Virus record (IMG/VR): IMGVR_UViG_3300044731_001604
Span: 93,573-157,572 of that record
Source: a virus
DNA: 64,000 nucleotides
Strand: one strand, 5' to 3'
Shown in pieces: positions 1 through 8,295 of the stretch. The position numbers and the translations under genes are program-made. The notes under the pieces are model-generated. The model saw only the letters and a list, made by a program, of their open reading frames with translations. It made no database searches and was not told where the DNA came from. Positions within the stretch are counted from its first letter, which is position 1, and each line of letters opens with the position of its first letter.

Positions 1-368
1 TCTTCAGGATCAAACAGCTCAATTTGATTTGTTAAAACAGATTTTTTTGCTGCCATTACTGCTTCATTTGGCGTTAATCCCATGCCAACTGACATTTTAG
101 TAGTGAACACATCTTTGTATCCAGCTAGTATTAATGGTAATTCTTCTGCCACGGTTACTGGCATTTCTAAAACTTGTCTAGAATACGTTGTAAGACGTAC
201 TGTTCCGCCACGCTCAGATATAAGAGAGTTAATTTTGTCTGATATTGCAAATAACTGATCATTTAAGCTTGTTGCTTCAAAAAACATTCCAGCGTCAATC
301 ATTTCATTGATTTTATCTTGAACACCATCAGAATTTACTACACACCATACAGAACTTTGAGTACTCAC
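1..368 (-). CDS. Partial protein resembling a minimal nucleotide-cyclase/polymerase (GGDEF-like) fold
   Basis: This gene runs off the left edge of the window, so only about 122 N-terminal residues are seen. A GTG start at 366-368 sits behind a GAGGTG ribosome site. A short strand, NSDGVQDKI, is followed by a helical stretch, a strand with RGGTVRLTTYS, and then SVGMGLTPNEAVMAAKKS. The last segment resembles the 'SVGIG...EA..A...AK' element of GGDEF, GTP cyclohydrolase III and minimal CRISPR-polymerase-like palm domains. The positions where active enzymes carry DGD and GGDD acids read NSDG and TTYS, so catalysis is doubtful. It is the most downstream gene seen in the leftward structural block. 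The fold call is inference. Confidence 0.6.
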   Translation of the reverse strand, partial: MSTQSSVWCVVNSDGVQDKINEMIDAGMFFEATSLNDQLFAISDKINSLISERGGTVRLTTYSRQVLEMPVTVAEELPLILAGYKDVFTTKMSVGMGLTPNEAVMAAKKSVLTNQIELFDPE

Positions 369-382
369 TTTACACCTCGATA

Positions 383-1963
383 TTAAATACCACGTTTTTT
401 GAGTAACAATTTAGTTTTTAGTGTTAGAAGAAATAACTTAACTGTTTCTGGATCTGCGTCTGGAGCAAATTGCAAAGAAAAGGTTCCATCGTTTTTTTGA
501 ATTGCTTCTACGAATTTATACGGTTGACCTTTTTCGTTTTTGTTTAAAACTTTAAAGCAAGCACATGGTGTAAATTTTGGTTTGCCTGACTCGTCTTTAG
601 AGAATTCAGGTCTTCCACAATCAAAGCAAGTTGATTTAAATAATTCTTGACTTGTTGCAACTGCTTTTATTGATTTAGAAATCGAAGATTTATTTAATTT
701 TTTTCTAAAGTATCCTTCAGATTTCATTGCTGGCATTTTAGGGCCTTGTGGTTTAGGAATACTAGGCACAGCAACTTTTCCTTGTCCAGATGCTTGAGCT
801 TGTTTTGCTGCGGCAGCTTGAGGATTTTTGCTTTGTGGAACTGGTGGTAGTGGTTTTCCAGGTTGAACCGGTTGACCTGCGCCTCTTGGCATTTCACCCT
901 TACCGATCTCTTCTTTTGAAACTTTTTCAGGAAGATCCTTCCCTTTTGATTCTTTATCCCAATGCTTTACTTTTTCCTTGCCACCTAAAGCTTTTGTTCC
1001 AGCTTCAGTATGAGCCCAACGTCTTTGAGCATCAGAAGCGTAAGGCTTCATTAGTGGCTCTACTTTTTTAGCGGTTGGTTTAGGGAAAGGTAGGACTTTT
1101 TTAGATTCTTTTAAAGACTCTTTGCTCAATCCTTGGTTTTCTTTTTCCATTTTATTATCATTTGGAGATGGATATTTTTTAATCTCTGGGATTTCTTGAT
1201 CTACAGAATCTGTTGTTTTAATTTTATCCATTTCTTTTTGAGACGCACCTTCTGAAATTATCGCAGGATTATTCTCTTTGTCTTTGATATCTTCTTTTTG
1301 TTTTTCTTCTGGGGTTGTAGCTTTTTCAGGAAAAGACTTGTCCCCATCGACTTCTTTTATAGCCATTTTGTCCAACTCTTCTTCTAATTTGTCGGTTTTA
1401 AGTTTTTTACCGATTAAAGCATCAACTAATTTACCAATAACGCTTGTTAATTCTTTTGTTGTTTCATGAGCAATTTGCATCTTAGAGGTATCTACATCTT
1501 GTTTTTCTGGTATAACCATAGATAGCATATGCTTAATTGCTGAAAAATCTTGTTTTGGCTCTTCTTTTTGCTCAATAGCATTGGTTTTTAAATCGCCTTC
1601 ATACATCTCGCCAATTGACATGAGATGTCCAACAATTGCAGGAATTCCTTGCTTATCAAAAGTATGTATTATTTTTCCACCTTGAACAAATTCAGCTCTG
1701 AAAACATCCATATCCTGTCTTTCAAAGTGGATAGTGATTCCTTCGTCGCCTGGGAATTTTACATCTTTATATTCACCAATTTTCATTGGCTTTACAGTTT
1801 GAACTACCCAACTTACTAAAGCACGTGGTGCTACCATTAAAGGTAAGTACATTTCAAGTGGGTCAGAAACAGATCTAGATCTTTGGTGAAAAATAGCCTT
1901 TTCGAGAGTTTCAAACCCTCGCTCACCGACTAAATCTGTCAAAAACGGCTTGATAGTTTTCAT
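383..1963 (-). CDS. Hypothetical virion-associated protein with C-terminal Cys cluster
   Basis: A 526-aa protein I cannot assign. The N-terminal 120 residues look folded. A long charged Lys/Glu/Pro-rich middle (about 140-400) looks disordered and contains the phage-type motif SDAQRRWAH (around 310), which I have the impression recurs in phage structural or scaffold-like proteins. The C-terminus has a probable zinc site (CFDCGRPEF followed by CACF, around residues 445-475) and ends in KKRGI. It lies 3 bp downstream of a small virion-like gene in the second structural block, so a virion or assembly role is inferred from context only. Confidence 0.6.
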   Translation of the reverse strand: MKTIKPFLTDLVGERGFETLEKAIFHQRSRSVSDPLEMYLPLMVAPRALVSWVVQTVKPMKIGEYKDVKFPGDEGITIHFERQDMDVFRAEFVQGGKIIHTFDKQGIPAIVGHLMSIGEMYEGDLKTNAIEQKEEPKQDFSAIKHMLSMVIPEKQDVDTSKMQIAHETTKELTSVIGKLVDALIGKKLKTDKLEEELDKMAIKEVDGDKSFPEKATTPEEKQKEDIKDKENNPAIISEGASQKEMDKIKTTDSVDQEIPEIKKYPSPNDNKMEKENQGLSKESLKESKKVLPFPKPTAKKVEPLMKPYASDAQRRWAHTEAGTKALGGKEKVKHWDKESKGKDLPEKVSKEEIGKGEMPRGAGQPVQPGKPLPPVPQSKNPQAAAAKQAQASGQGKVAVPSIPKPQGPKMPAMKSEGYFRKKLNKSSISKSIKAVATSQELFKSTCFDCGRPEFSKDESGKPKFTPCACFKVLNKNEKGQPYKFVEAIQKNDGTFSLQFAPDADPETVKLFLLTLKTKLLLKKRGI

Positions 1964-1966
1964 GTA

Positions 1967-2365
1967 TTAGTTATTGATTCCAGAATTTGGATTGTAATTT
2001 AAGTCGCCTTTAATTTCGTATCCAAAACAAGTTGCTGTAGAAGAAATAATATGAGTATCGGTACCCATAGCAATAACTGTATAGCTATTTGGTGGCAAGC
2101 AGATACCATCTGCACCGCCAGTTGGAGCTGTAACGCCAGAAGTTCCAGTTTTAACAAATGCAGTTAACGTACTGTTGTTATAAATAGCAACATTGGCACC
2201 TGCCACTGAGATGCTTTTGGCAGTATTTAAAGCGCCCATAATGGTCACTTTGCCTAAAGTTGGGCCAACAGTTACTAGTCCACCTGCGTATTGGTTAAAT
2301 GAATAGTCTGTTGAGTCTGCACCAGAGTATCTGTTTTCGCTAGCTTTTGATCTTAAATTTCCCAT
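1967..2365 (-). CDS. Small hypothetical, probable virion (decoration-like) protein
   Basis: A 132-aa protein rich in Gly, Thr, Ala and Asn with alternating beta-type segments, for example SISVAGANVAIYNN, and no catalytic motif. The composition resembles phage decoration or fibre-associated proteins. It starts with ATG behind an AGAGG site and is followed almost directly by the 526-aa gene. The role is inferred from composition and from its position in the structural block; no family is recognised. Confidence 0.55.
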   Translation of the reverse strand: MGNLRSKASENRYSGADSTDYSFNQYAGGLVTVGPTLGKVTIMGALNTAKSISVAGANVAIYNNSTLTAFVKTGTSGVTAPTGGADGICLPPNSYTVIAMGTDTHIISSTATCFGYEIKGDLNYNPNSGINN

Positions 2366-2399
2366 TATTAACCTCTTTTACTATTTAAAGATTAGGGTG

Positions 2400-3308
2400 T
2401 TACAGCATTCCTGCCGGTCCGGATTTATTTCCTGGAGTGTCGTCATCTGAAACTGGCCAAGCTGATTGATATCTATTGTCCATTATATTGCTATTTGGAT
2501 CTCTATTAACGTCAAATAAAATATGTTCTCTGATTGCCATGGCTTGATAGGGCATTCTTTCCACTGATCGCTCAAACGTATTAGGGTCTGTTATTTGAGT
2601 TACTCGTATCTCGTGTAAAAGTCTTGCAATTATATAATATGGGGTATATCTGTATCTAACTGCATAAACTGTACCGCGACCTGTCTTAATGTTAAAACCA
2701 GGTCTTTCTTGAGTTAACCACTTAAGCCAGCCTTCATTTGTAATTTCAAAATGAACTCCACACTTATAGTCTTTTCCATCTGCATCCATAATGCTTTCTA
2801 CATGAGTTGCTGGATATTGCAATCTATCAATTCCTGTAGTTGATGCTTCCACATACTGATTTGTTATTGTATGTAATTCAATATTTTTTAAATAAATTCT
2901 GTCATATGGAGCAAGGACTACTTCTTTATCTGGGCAATCTTCATATGATCTACTGAATGTCATTTGTACAGTATCATGTTTTAATAAACCTTGAGTTTCA
3001 ATTTCCCAGTTGCTTGAATTAGATGAAAATGAAGCCCAGAATGTTCCAGCAGATTTATAGATGTATCCATCCGAACTTGCTCTTCTGGCTTGAACTGCAT
3101 GGTTGTCACCTCTTGATGCCATTCCACTTGGGTCTAGGCAAGCTCTCATGTGTTCACACAACACGCCTTGGCTTTTAATTAAAGCGTCAAAAGCGTTCTT
3201 ATCAAATGATTGTTGAAACTGGCTTAATGTAAAATATTGCTGCGTACCTTCGGCATGCTGGCTTTCTCTTTCTCTAGGTCCACCTTTTCTGTTTTGATTT
3301 TCTGACAT
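2400..3308 (-). CDS. Hypothetical structural protein (302 aa)
   Basis: I place the start at the ATG at 3306-3308, preceded by AAGGCGG and overlapping the upstream stop as TAATG. The reading frame stays open for 24 codons further upstream, but that stretch lies inside the preceding gene and has no ribosome site. The protein begins MSENQNRKGG, is hydrophilic, and has an aromatic core (YRYTPYYIIARLLHEIRV, residues about 230-250). It resembles no enzyme I know. Position between two structural-block genes suggests a virion or head-tail joining part. Confidence 0.6.
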   Translation of the reverse strand: MSENQNRKGGPRERESQHAEGTQQYFTLSQFQQSFDKNAFDALIKSQGVLCEHMRACLDPSGMASRGDNHAVQARRASSDGYIYKSAGTFWASFSSNSSNWEIETQGLLKHDTVQMTFSRSYEDCPDKEVVLAPYDRIYLKNIELHTITNQYVEASTTGIDRLQYPATHVESIMDADGKDYKCGVHFEITNEGWLKWLTQERPGFNIKTGRGTVYAVRYRYTPYYIIARLLHEIRVTQITDPNTFERSVERMPYQAMAIREHILFDVNRDPNSNIMDNRYQSAWPVSDDDTPGNKSGPAGML

Positions 3309-3760
3309 TACGACCGCCTTGAGAAATATTTTAATGGTACAGCTGGTTCTGTTAAGGCTAGCGACCTTACTAGGGCCCACTCGCTGATGTTTTTTGAAAG
3401 AAGCTCTTCAGAATACATTATTTCTATTTCAGATTTACTAATATCATATACCGCAAAAAGATTTTCATCTCCAACTGGCTCAGGTAAGCTAGGCATAAAT
3501 ATGGCATCTCTTAGTCTATCAAATAATGAAATTTCTTCAGATTTTTTAATTTCATTCCACTCTATGTCTTCTTTTTTTTCTGCCAAGAACTTTGCTATTG
3601 CTGCATGTGGAGCTGCACCTAATGCAGATATTTTACCATCTTCATCTTTGCAAAAGAAGGCATGCAATCCGCCTACAGTTTCTATATAAACCACAGGTCT
3701 ACCATCTTTGGTCTCCCCAGCTATTTCTTTTGTTTTTATTTCTTCTGCTGGAATTTTCAT
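3308..3760 (-). CDS. Hypothetical protein (150 aa)
   Basis: A small acidic protein starting MKIPAEEIKTKEIAGE with no recognised domain. The middle (HAAIAKFLAEKKEDIEW) is helical. It overlaps the upstream gene by 4 bp and the downstream gene by 1 bp, so it is translationally coupled in the same operon. A role with its structural neighbours is the only inference available. Confidence 0.55.
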   Translation of the reverse strand: MKIPAEEIKTKEIAGETKDGRPVVYIETVGGLHAFFCKDEDGKISALGAAPHAAIAKFLAEKKEDIEWNEIKKSEEISLFDRLRDAIFMPSLPEPVGDENLFAVYDISKSEIEIMYSEELLSKNISEWALVRSLALTEPAVPLKYFSRRS

Positions 3761-4806
3761 TTATTGTTCGCCTGTTTAATTTTTGATTTTAATTTTTCTT
3801 CACTAGTTAGCATAGAATCTGGCTTAACTTCATCTAGTTTATCATCTCTTAGTCTACCTGGATCTAATCCAAAATTTGTAGATCTAGTTGGATTTGCGGT
3901 TATTTGATCTTCTCTTAATTTGTACCACTTTTTAACTTTTTCAGCAAAGTCTGCGTCGTGGAACACAACATCTGATTTGAACATAAATTTAAAATTAAGC
4001 TCATTTGGTTTTTGTGCTTTAAATGGATTGTGTTTATCAATTTTTTTATATTTATCTACATAAGTTGAATGTAATAGCTTGTCTTTGGTAATACTTTCTG
4101 GATATAAATTGTGGCCATTTAGCCATGCAAATGCTGCCTTATGCTCATTCCCGTTGTTTCTTGTTAAAACGTGATCTGCTAATTTTCTAGCTAATTCTAA
4201 TTCTAATTTTGGATTCTTATTAATGTGTGCTTCTAAGGTGCTATTTGACATCGTTGCAAGCTTGTCTATTTCTGGTCTAGACTTTCCAGATATCTTATAT
4301 CTGTTAACTATTTCTTTAATAGTTTTTGGAAGCAATCCCCATTGGCCCATTGCTTTTTCTCCAACAGACAATCCAGTTTTAACTGTTTTATGATTTATAT
4401 TTTTACCGTTGTTAGACTCTAATACTTTTAAATTCCACAAAAAAGCATCTCTTGGATGAGATCCAAAGCCAGATAAGTCTATTGGAGAATTTTGTACTTG
4501 TGGGACATTGTTTTGTACACCAATATGGCTAGTCGCTACTGGCGTAATTGCAGCAGCTAATCCTAGACCTAAAGACAAAGCCTTCTCTCTTAGAGATTTA
4601 GATAGGTCTGAGCCTTCTACCCAGGCATTCATGTTATGCGAAGATAAGTATTCTGCAATGTTGTTTAAAGCATCTTGTAAAGAGTCAGATTCAGTCGCAA
4701 TATCGTATGTTCTAGGATATAAATCGAACAGAGGTTGGAGGTCATCGAATTCATTAATTCTAAAATGTTTTCTTTCTTTATTTATAGATTCAACAAACAG
4801 CACCAT
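3757..4806 (-). CDS. Putative lysozyme-like (transglycosylase-fold) protein
   Basis: A 349-aa protein. Residues about 75-95 (SLGLGLAAAITPVATSHIG) form a hydrophobic patch. The segment SVGEKAMGQWGLLPKTIKEI (about 145-165) resembles the 'GAMGLMQ...P.T' part of lytic transglycosylase and lysozyme-like domains, here with a Gln-Trp. A later AAFAWLNGHNL segment would match the helix that carries the usual 'AYNAG'. If so, it acts on peptidoglycan, either carried in the virion or at lysis. The match is by motif only and no catalytic Glu can be fixed with certainty. The neighbour upstream is a kinase-like protein 1 bp away. Confidence 0.55.
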   Translation of the reverse strand: MVLFVESINKERKHFRINEFDDLQPLFDLYPRTYDIATESDSLQDALNNIAEYLSSHNMNAWVEGSDLSKSLREKALSLGLGLAAAITPVATSHIGVQNNVPQVQNSPIDLSGFGSHPRDAFLWNLKVLESNNGKNINHKTVKTGLSVGEKAMGQWGLLPKTIKEIVNRYKISGKSRPEIDKLATMSNSTLEAHINKNPKLELELARKLADHVLTRNNGNEHKAAFAWLNGHNLYPESITKDKLLHSTYVDKYKKIDKHNPFKAQKPNELNFKFMFKSDVVFHDADFAEKVKKWYKLREDQITANPTRSTNFGLDPGRLRDDKLDEVKPDSMLTSEEKLKSKIKQANNK

Positions 4807-4807
4807 A

Positions 4808-6571
4808 TTAACCTGCCTTTTGAGCCAAATTGCGTCTAAATAAATTAGACCAATGGCCCAGAATTTCTCGCTTCTCTTTTGGCAGACTGTCTATTACGTC
4901 TGCTATTTTAGATTGGTGTTCCAACTTTTTAGATGGAGTGTCTCCAACCCAATGAGTGTCTGCGAAATGGTTTAACATCATGTTCCTTACATTTAGCTCA
5001 TTTTGCTTCATAGTTTCACTATTAAAGTGAGGGTTATGAATAATGCTATTAAAAGTTTGAGCCGCCTGATCAGGATTCATCTTCTCTATTATACCATTTA
5101 CGGTGCCTGTAATCAAGTCTTTCTGTTTTGGCGTTAGTTTTTTCTTATTATGCACTATGTCAGAAACAGCGTTTAAGGCCATAGTAGGGTCTTCTGGCAA
5201 TGACTTCAATTGTGCCGAACTTATTGATTGCACTGGTTTTCTAATAACTCTAGTATGTGGAAAACCTTGTCCAAGCTCATCTAAAGAGTACATCTTACTG
5301 TCATCTATATCGTTTAGACCTTTGACCCAGTTATTCATATTGTGCCAACGGTGATTGAAGTTGTCTCTGATATGTTCTCTAGTTGGCTGATCTTTAATTG
5401 CGCCTAATTGCTCTTCTAGTTTGTCTTTAATTTTGTGACCATTATTATGCCACCAGTCAGCCAGATTTTCGTGAGAATGCCACCCTCTTGCTGAATCTTT
5501 ATACAAGTTTCTGGTTCCATACGAATGTTTTAAATACGCTTCTGGGGAATCTGGAGTTGCAAAATCTAAATTTGTTGCCCCCACAGTTTTAATATATTGA
5601 AAATTTCTTTCATGATCAATACCAAGTAATTTATTAAAACCCTCTTCTTTGTTTTTAGATACTAATAAATTACCAGCGTGTCTATCTAAGTTATTCATTA
5701 GATAGTCCATTACGCCTATTTTGTGTAATTCTTCTGGATTAACATGGGTCTTATTGTTTTTTAAATCTATTGATGTTACTTCATGGTGATTTGGTGCAAA
5801 TTTGTGTATGGTAAATGGATGTCCATCTTTTTCATGCATTGACACGTCTTCTGCTAAATGTCCAATTCCGCCGGCGTTATACAATGCTTTTGTGGCCATA
5901 GTTGACCATCCAGAAATTGGAGCTTTCATAAAAGATCTTGTGGCAGTCTCTAGTTTTTTATGATACGGCTTAGACATAAACGTTGATTCAGATTGTGGCG
6001 TTGAAACAAAGCTACCGCCTTCATCTGTATAGCCTCTATATAAATGAACGTTTTTAGCAGCTATACCTTGTTGACTCAATGTCTGTTCATTTTTATGTTC
6101 AGCTGGATCTAAGTGAATTGATTTATATTCCTGTGGGGCTGGAAATTGTTGTAGATGCATAGAATGGTCTACCGTATCTGGCGCCTTGGTATCAATCTTA
6201 GATGTCATTTTTTTCCAAGCTTTTGGCTCAACTGATTTATTCAAATCTGAAGGGATTAAATTTTGTAATTTGAATGCTAGTTCGCCGGCTACTTTCTTAA
6301 CAGCCTCTTCAATCATTATTTTGTGTAAATTTTCTTTTTGTGCATTTAAAATATTTTTCTTAAATTCTGGATTATTAACATAATTAAATACAAAAGATAA
6401 TGGATCGTTCGTTTGTTTTTGTAATATTTTAGGGATACTAGTTTCTGAGACAAATTCTTTTAATGAATTTTCCCCAAACTCAGATTTAATCAATGAAAAG
6501 ACGTCTTCCAATGATGCACTGGAGACTTGTTTACGGTCATTAATATACTGTTTAAGATTAAGTCTTTTCAT
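4808..6571 (-). CDS. PI3/4-kinase/HipA-like fold protein (putative phage kinase)
   Basis: A 587-aa protein. The central domain has the catalytic signature of the PI3/4-kinase/HipA-like superfamily: MDYLMNNLDRHAGNLLV (residues about 287-304, the D-R-H-x-G-N catalytic loop), followed by LLGIDHERNF (about 315-324) supplying the metal-binding Asp. An ATP-grasp region upstream (FTIHKFAPN, about 253) could supply the Lys. The N-terminal 120 residues are helical and the C-terminus is all-helical. A second protein at 27063-28733 shares the same signature, so two kinases are encoded. Protein-kinase versus small-molecule activity cannot be told. Membership of the structural operon suggests that it is packaged, which is inference. 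Confidence 0.65.
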   Translation of the reverse strand: MKRLNLKQYINDRKQVSSASLEDVFSLIKSEFGENSLKEFVSETSIPKILQKQTNDPLSFVFNYVNNPEFKKNILNAQKENLHKIMIEEAVKKVAGELAFKLQNLIPSDLNKSVEPKAWKKMTSKIDTKAPDTVDHSMHLQQFPAPQEYKSIHLDPAEHKNEQTLSQQGIAAKNVHLYRGYTDEGGSFVSTPQSESTFMSKPYHKKLETATRSFMKAPISGWSTMATKALYNAGGIGHLAEDVSMHEKDGHPFTIHKFAPNHHEVTSIDLKNNKTHVNPEELHKIGVMDYLMNNLDRHAGNLLVSKNKEEGFNKLLGIDHERNFQYIKTVGATNLDFATPDSPEAYLKHSYGTRNLYKDSARGWHSHENLADWWHNNGHKIKDKLEEQLGAIKDQPTREHIRDNFNHRWHNMNNWVKGLNDIDDSKMYSLDELGQGFPHTRVIRKPVQSISSAQLKSLPEDPTMALNAVSDIVHNKKKLTPKQKDLITGTVNGIIEKMNPDQAAQTFNSIIHNPHFNSETMKQNELNVRNMMLNHFADTHWVGDTPSKKLEHQSKIADVIDSLPKEKREILGHWSNLFRRNLAQKAG

Positions 6572-6595
6572 AATTAATAGATTAAGGTTCTGTCC

Positions 6596-6650
6596 TGTCT
6601 ATGTATAAATAGACAAATAGATCTACAAAGTCTATGTATAGAGAGACTTT
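6596..6650. repeat. Two tandem inverted repeats (hairpins)
   Basis: TGTCTA (6596-6601) pairs with TAGACA (6610-6615) across an 8-nt loop. AAAGTCT (6627-6633) pairs with AGACTTT (6644-6650) across a 10-nt loop. Both loops begin with (A)TGTATA, so the two units look like diverged copies of one element. They fill the 98-bp gap between the 75-aa gene and the kinase-like gene. No T-run follows on the minus strand, so this is not a classical terminator; an operator or an RNA-processing site is possible. Confidence 0.6.
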
Positions 6651-6669
6651 TGTATATAGGTGCAGGATT

Positions 6670-6894
6670 TCACGATTTTACCTTTCCATTAAGTTTCTTT
6701 TGGAAAAGCTCTCTAGCTACCGACTCTTCAACATCTTTTACGCAGTAGCACCAACTTTTTGCCACTCCGCCTTTTACGTGGCCAGCATAATTATGCTTAA
6801 GAATATAAACTCCGAATTTTCCATTAGGAAGGAGCGCTAGCCCATAAGTTGTGCCAGATTTGTTTTGTGCTTTTTCAATAAATTTTACTTTCAT
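6670..6894 (-). CDS. Small hypothetical protein (74 aa)
   Basis: A basic protein starting MKVKFIEKAQNKSGTTYGLA. The ATG at 6892-6894 has a GAGAGGTG site at good spacing; the in-frame GTG two codons upstream overlaps that site and is rejected. It has its own promoter candidate (6913-6941) and is followed by paired hairpins. No family is recognised. Confidence 0.6.
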   Translation of the reverse strand: MKVKFIEKAQNKSGTTYGLALLPNGKFGVYILKHNYAGHVKGGVAKSWCYCVKDVEESVARELFQKKLNGKVKS

Positions 6895-6912
6895 AAGCAC
6901 CTCTCTGAAATC

Positions 6913-6941
6913 AGTACATCCTAACTCCTATCTATAGTCAA
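6913..6941 (-). promoter_or_regulatory. Sigma70-like promoter (TTGACT-N17-TGTACT)
   Basis: On the minus strand a TTGACT -35 (6936-6941) is spaced 17 nt from a weak -10, TGTACT (6913-6918), just upstream of the 74-aa gene. The -10 is poor, so the call is moderate to low. Confidence 0.35.
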
Positions 6942-6957
6942 TGGTGCTTATCTAGTA

Positions 6958-7845
6958 TTAGATGTTGCTAGTAAACATATTTTGTCCATAATATGTTTTT
7001 AATTTCTTCATAAGCCCTTGATATCTTTGATCTAATGTAGTTATTTTTTGAGTTAACACATTTATCATTTGGTCATTGATGCTTTGGCTCATGGCATCAA
7101 CTGAAAGAGATTGAGACGCCGTTCTATACAAAGGAATAAGATTCTCAGCAAGTAACATAGCTGCTGCGCATCCAATTGCTTCATTTACTATTACAGGAAG
7201 TTGTCCAGCCGGGTCCATAAGTCCACATTCATATTCAACTGTCCAAAATGACGGTATAAACGCACCAACGCCTAAAATTGATAATAATGTAGCGCCGGCT
7301 TGAGATGCACTAGTACTGAACGAAATAGCTCCATAAGCTGGAGATATCGGAATAACGTTTAAAAGGCCCCTTGTTGCGTTAGACGGGTCTACCCATGAGT
7401 TTGGTATAGTGTATATTGCTCCACCAGATGGGAACTCTTTATCTGCCTCTAAAACGCCTTTTTCGTCAACAACTTGATCGTAGTTTGCTGATGCCAAGGC
7501 AAGTCTTACAACTCTTTTAATTGGCTTGTTCGGTATTTCAAGATGAATGAACTGTTTGTATAGAGCGGCATCAAACGGTAATCTTGAGCGCATTACTTTT
7601 GTTTGTATTTGAATTTTAGAGTCAAATTGAAGTCTAGCCATACCACGTTTGACAAAATCCTCTAGATCTTCTGATTGAATCTTTTCTTTTGTCATAGGTG
7701 ATATCATTGGTATACCAAAGAAAAACCGTCTACGGAAAGTATCTGCATCTAATAATGGCTCTACTTCGGCCATTATGCCAGAAGATTCTATTACATTCTG
7801 GGGAAATGCTGCGCCGACCGGTTTTTTACTATCTGTAAAGTCCAT
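6958..7845 (-). CDS. Putative neck/head-completion-like virion protein
   Basis: A 295-aa protein. The N-terminal part contains RFFFGIPMISPMTKEKIQSE and then FVKRGMARLQFD (residues about 40-75), an arrangement reminiscent of phage head-tail connector or neck proteins. The C-terminal 60 residues are a helical coiled-coil-like stretch (INVLTQKITTLDQRYQGLMK). I recognise no enzyme motif. It is first after a cluster that includes a ClpP-like protease, inside the second structural block. The neck assignment is tentative. Confidence 0.55.
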   Translation of the reverse strand: MDFTDSKKPVGAAFPQNVIESSGIMAEVEPLLDADTFRRRFFFGIPMISPMTKEKIQSEDLEDFVKRGMARLQFDSKIQIQTKVMRSRLPFDAALYKQFIHLEIPNKPIKRVVRLALASANYDQVVDEKGVLEADKEFPSGGAIYTIPNSWVDPSNATRGLLNVIPISPAYGAISFSTSASQAGATLLSILGVGAFIPSFWTVEYECGLMDPAGQLPVIVNEAIGCAAAMLLAENLIPLYRTASQSLSVDAMSQSINDQMINVLTQKITTLDQRYQGLMKKLKTYYGQNMFTSNI

Positions 7846-7854
7846 TTTAAATTC

Positions 7855-8262
7855 CTAACAATGAAATCGGCTAGAATCTGTGCTAGAAACTTTGATTCTG
7901 CCATCTAGTAAAATTGTTTCTGAAATTCCATTATCTGTCAAAATTGCCTTAATAGCACCAGAGATTTTATCTGTTGATAGCAAAGTGACTTTAAATATTG
8001 ATCTGTCGTCATTAGGATATACCATTGTAGCATATCTTGTGATTTGTAAGGCTTCGTCAAGATTTTCAAACATTACTTGTAGGGTAGCTGATGAGCTTGG
8101 CAAAAATCTTAAATTGTCACAATCTTCGCAACTAGTTGAATTCTTTTGAATAATACGAAAATATAAGTCAGTTTGATTGCCATTAACAACTTCCAGAGTT
8201 TTGATTTCACAAAACGAGTTATAACTTGTAACGCTATCAAGCGATTTTAGCATTTTTTTCAT
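7855..8262 (-). CDS. Hypothetical protein (135 aa)
   Basis: Starts MKKMLKSLDSVTSYN with a GAGG site directly ahead. It contains three Cys in the SCEDCDN region (around 44-50) and is otherwise beta-rich. Its place between the ClpP-like protease and a neck-like protein, with a 9-bp gap to the latter, suggests a head-tail joining role by analogy with phage gene order. No family is recognised. Confidence 0.5.
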   Translation of the reverse strand: MKKMLKSLDSVTSYNSFCEIKTLEVVNGNQTDLYFRIIQKNSTSCEDCDNLRFLPSSSATLQVMFENLDEALQITRYATMVYPNDDRSIFKVTLLSTDKISGAIKAILTDNGISETILLDGRIKVSSTDSSRFHC

Positions 8263-8295
8263 AAAACCTCACTCTGGATAGATTAGGTGCCTATC

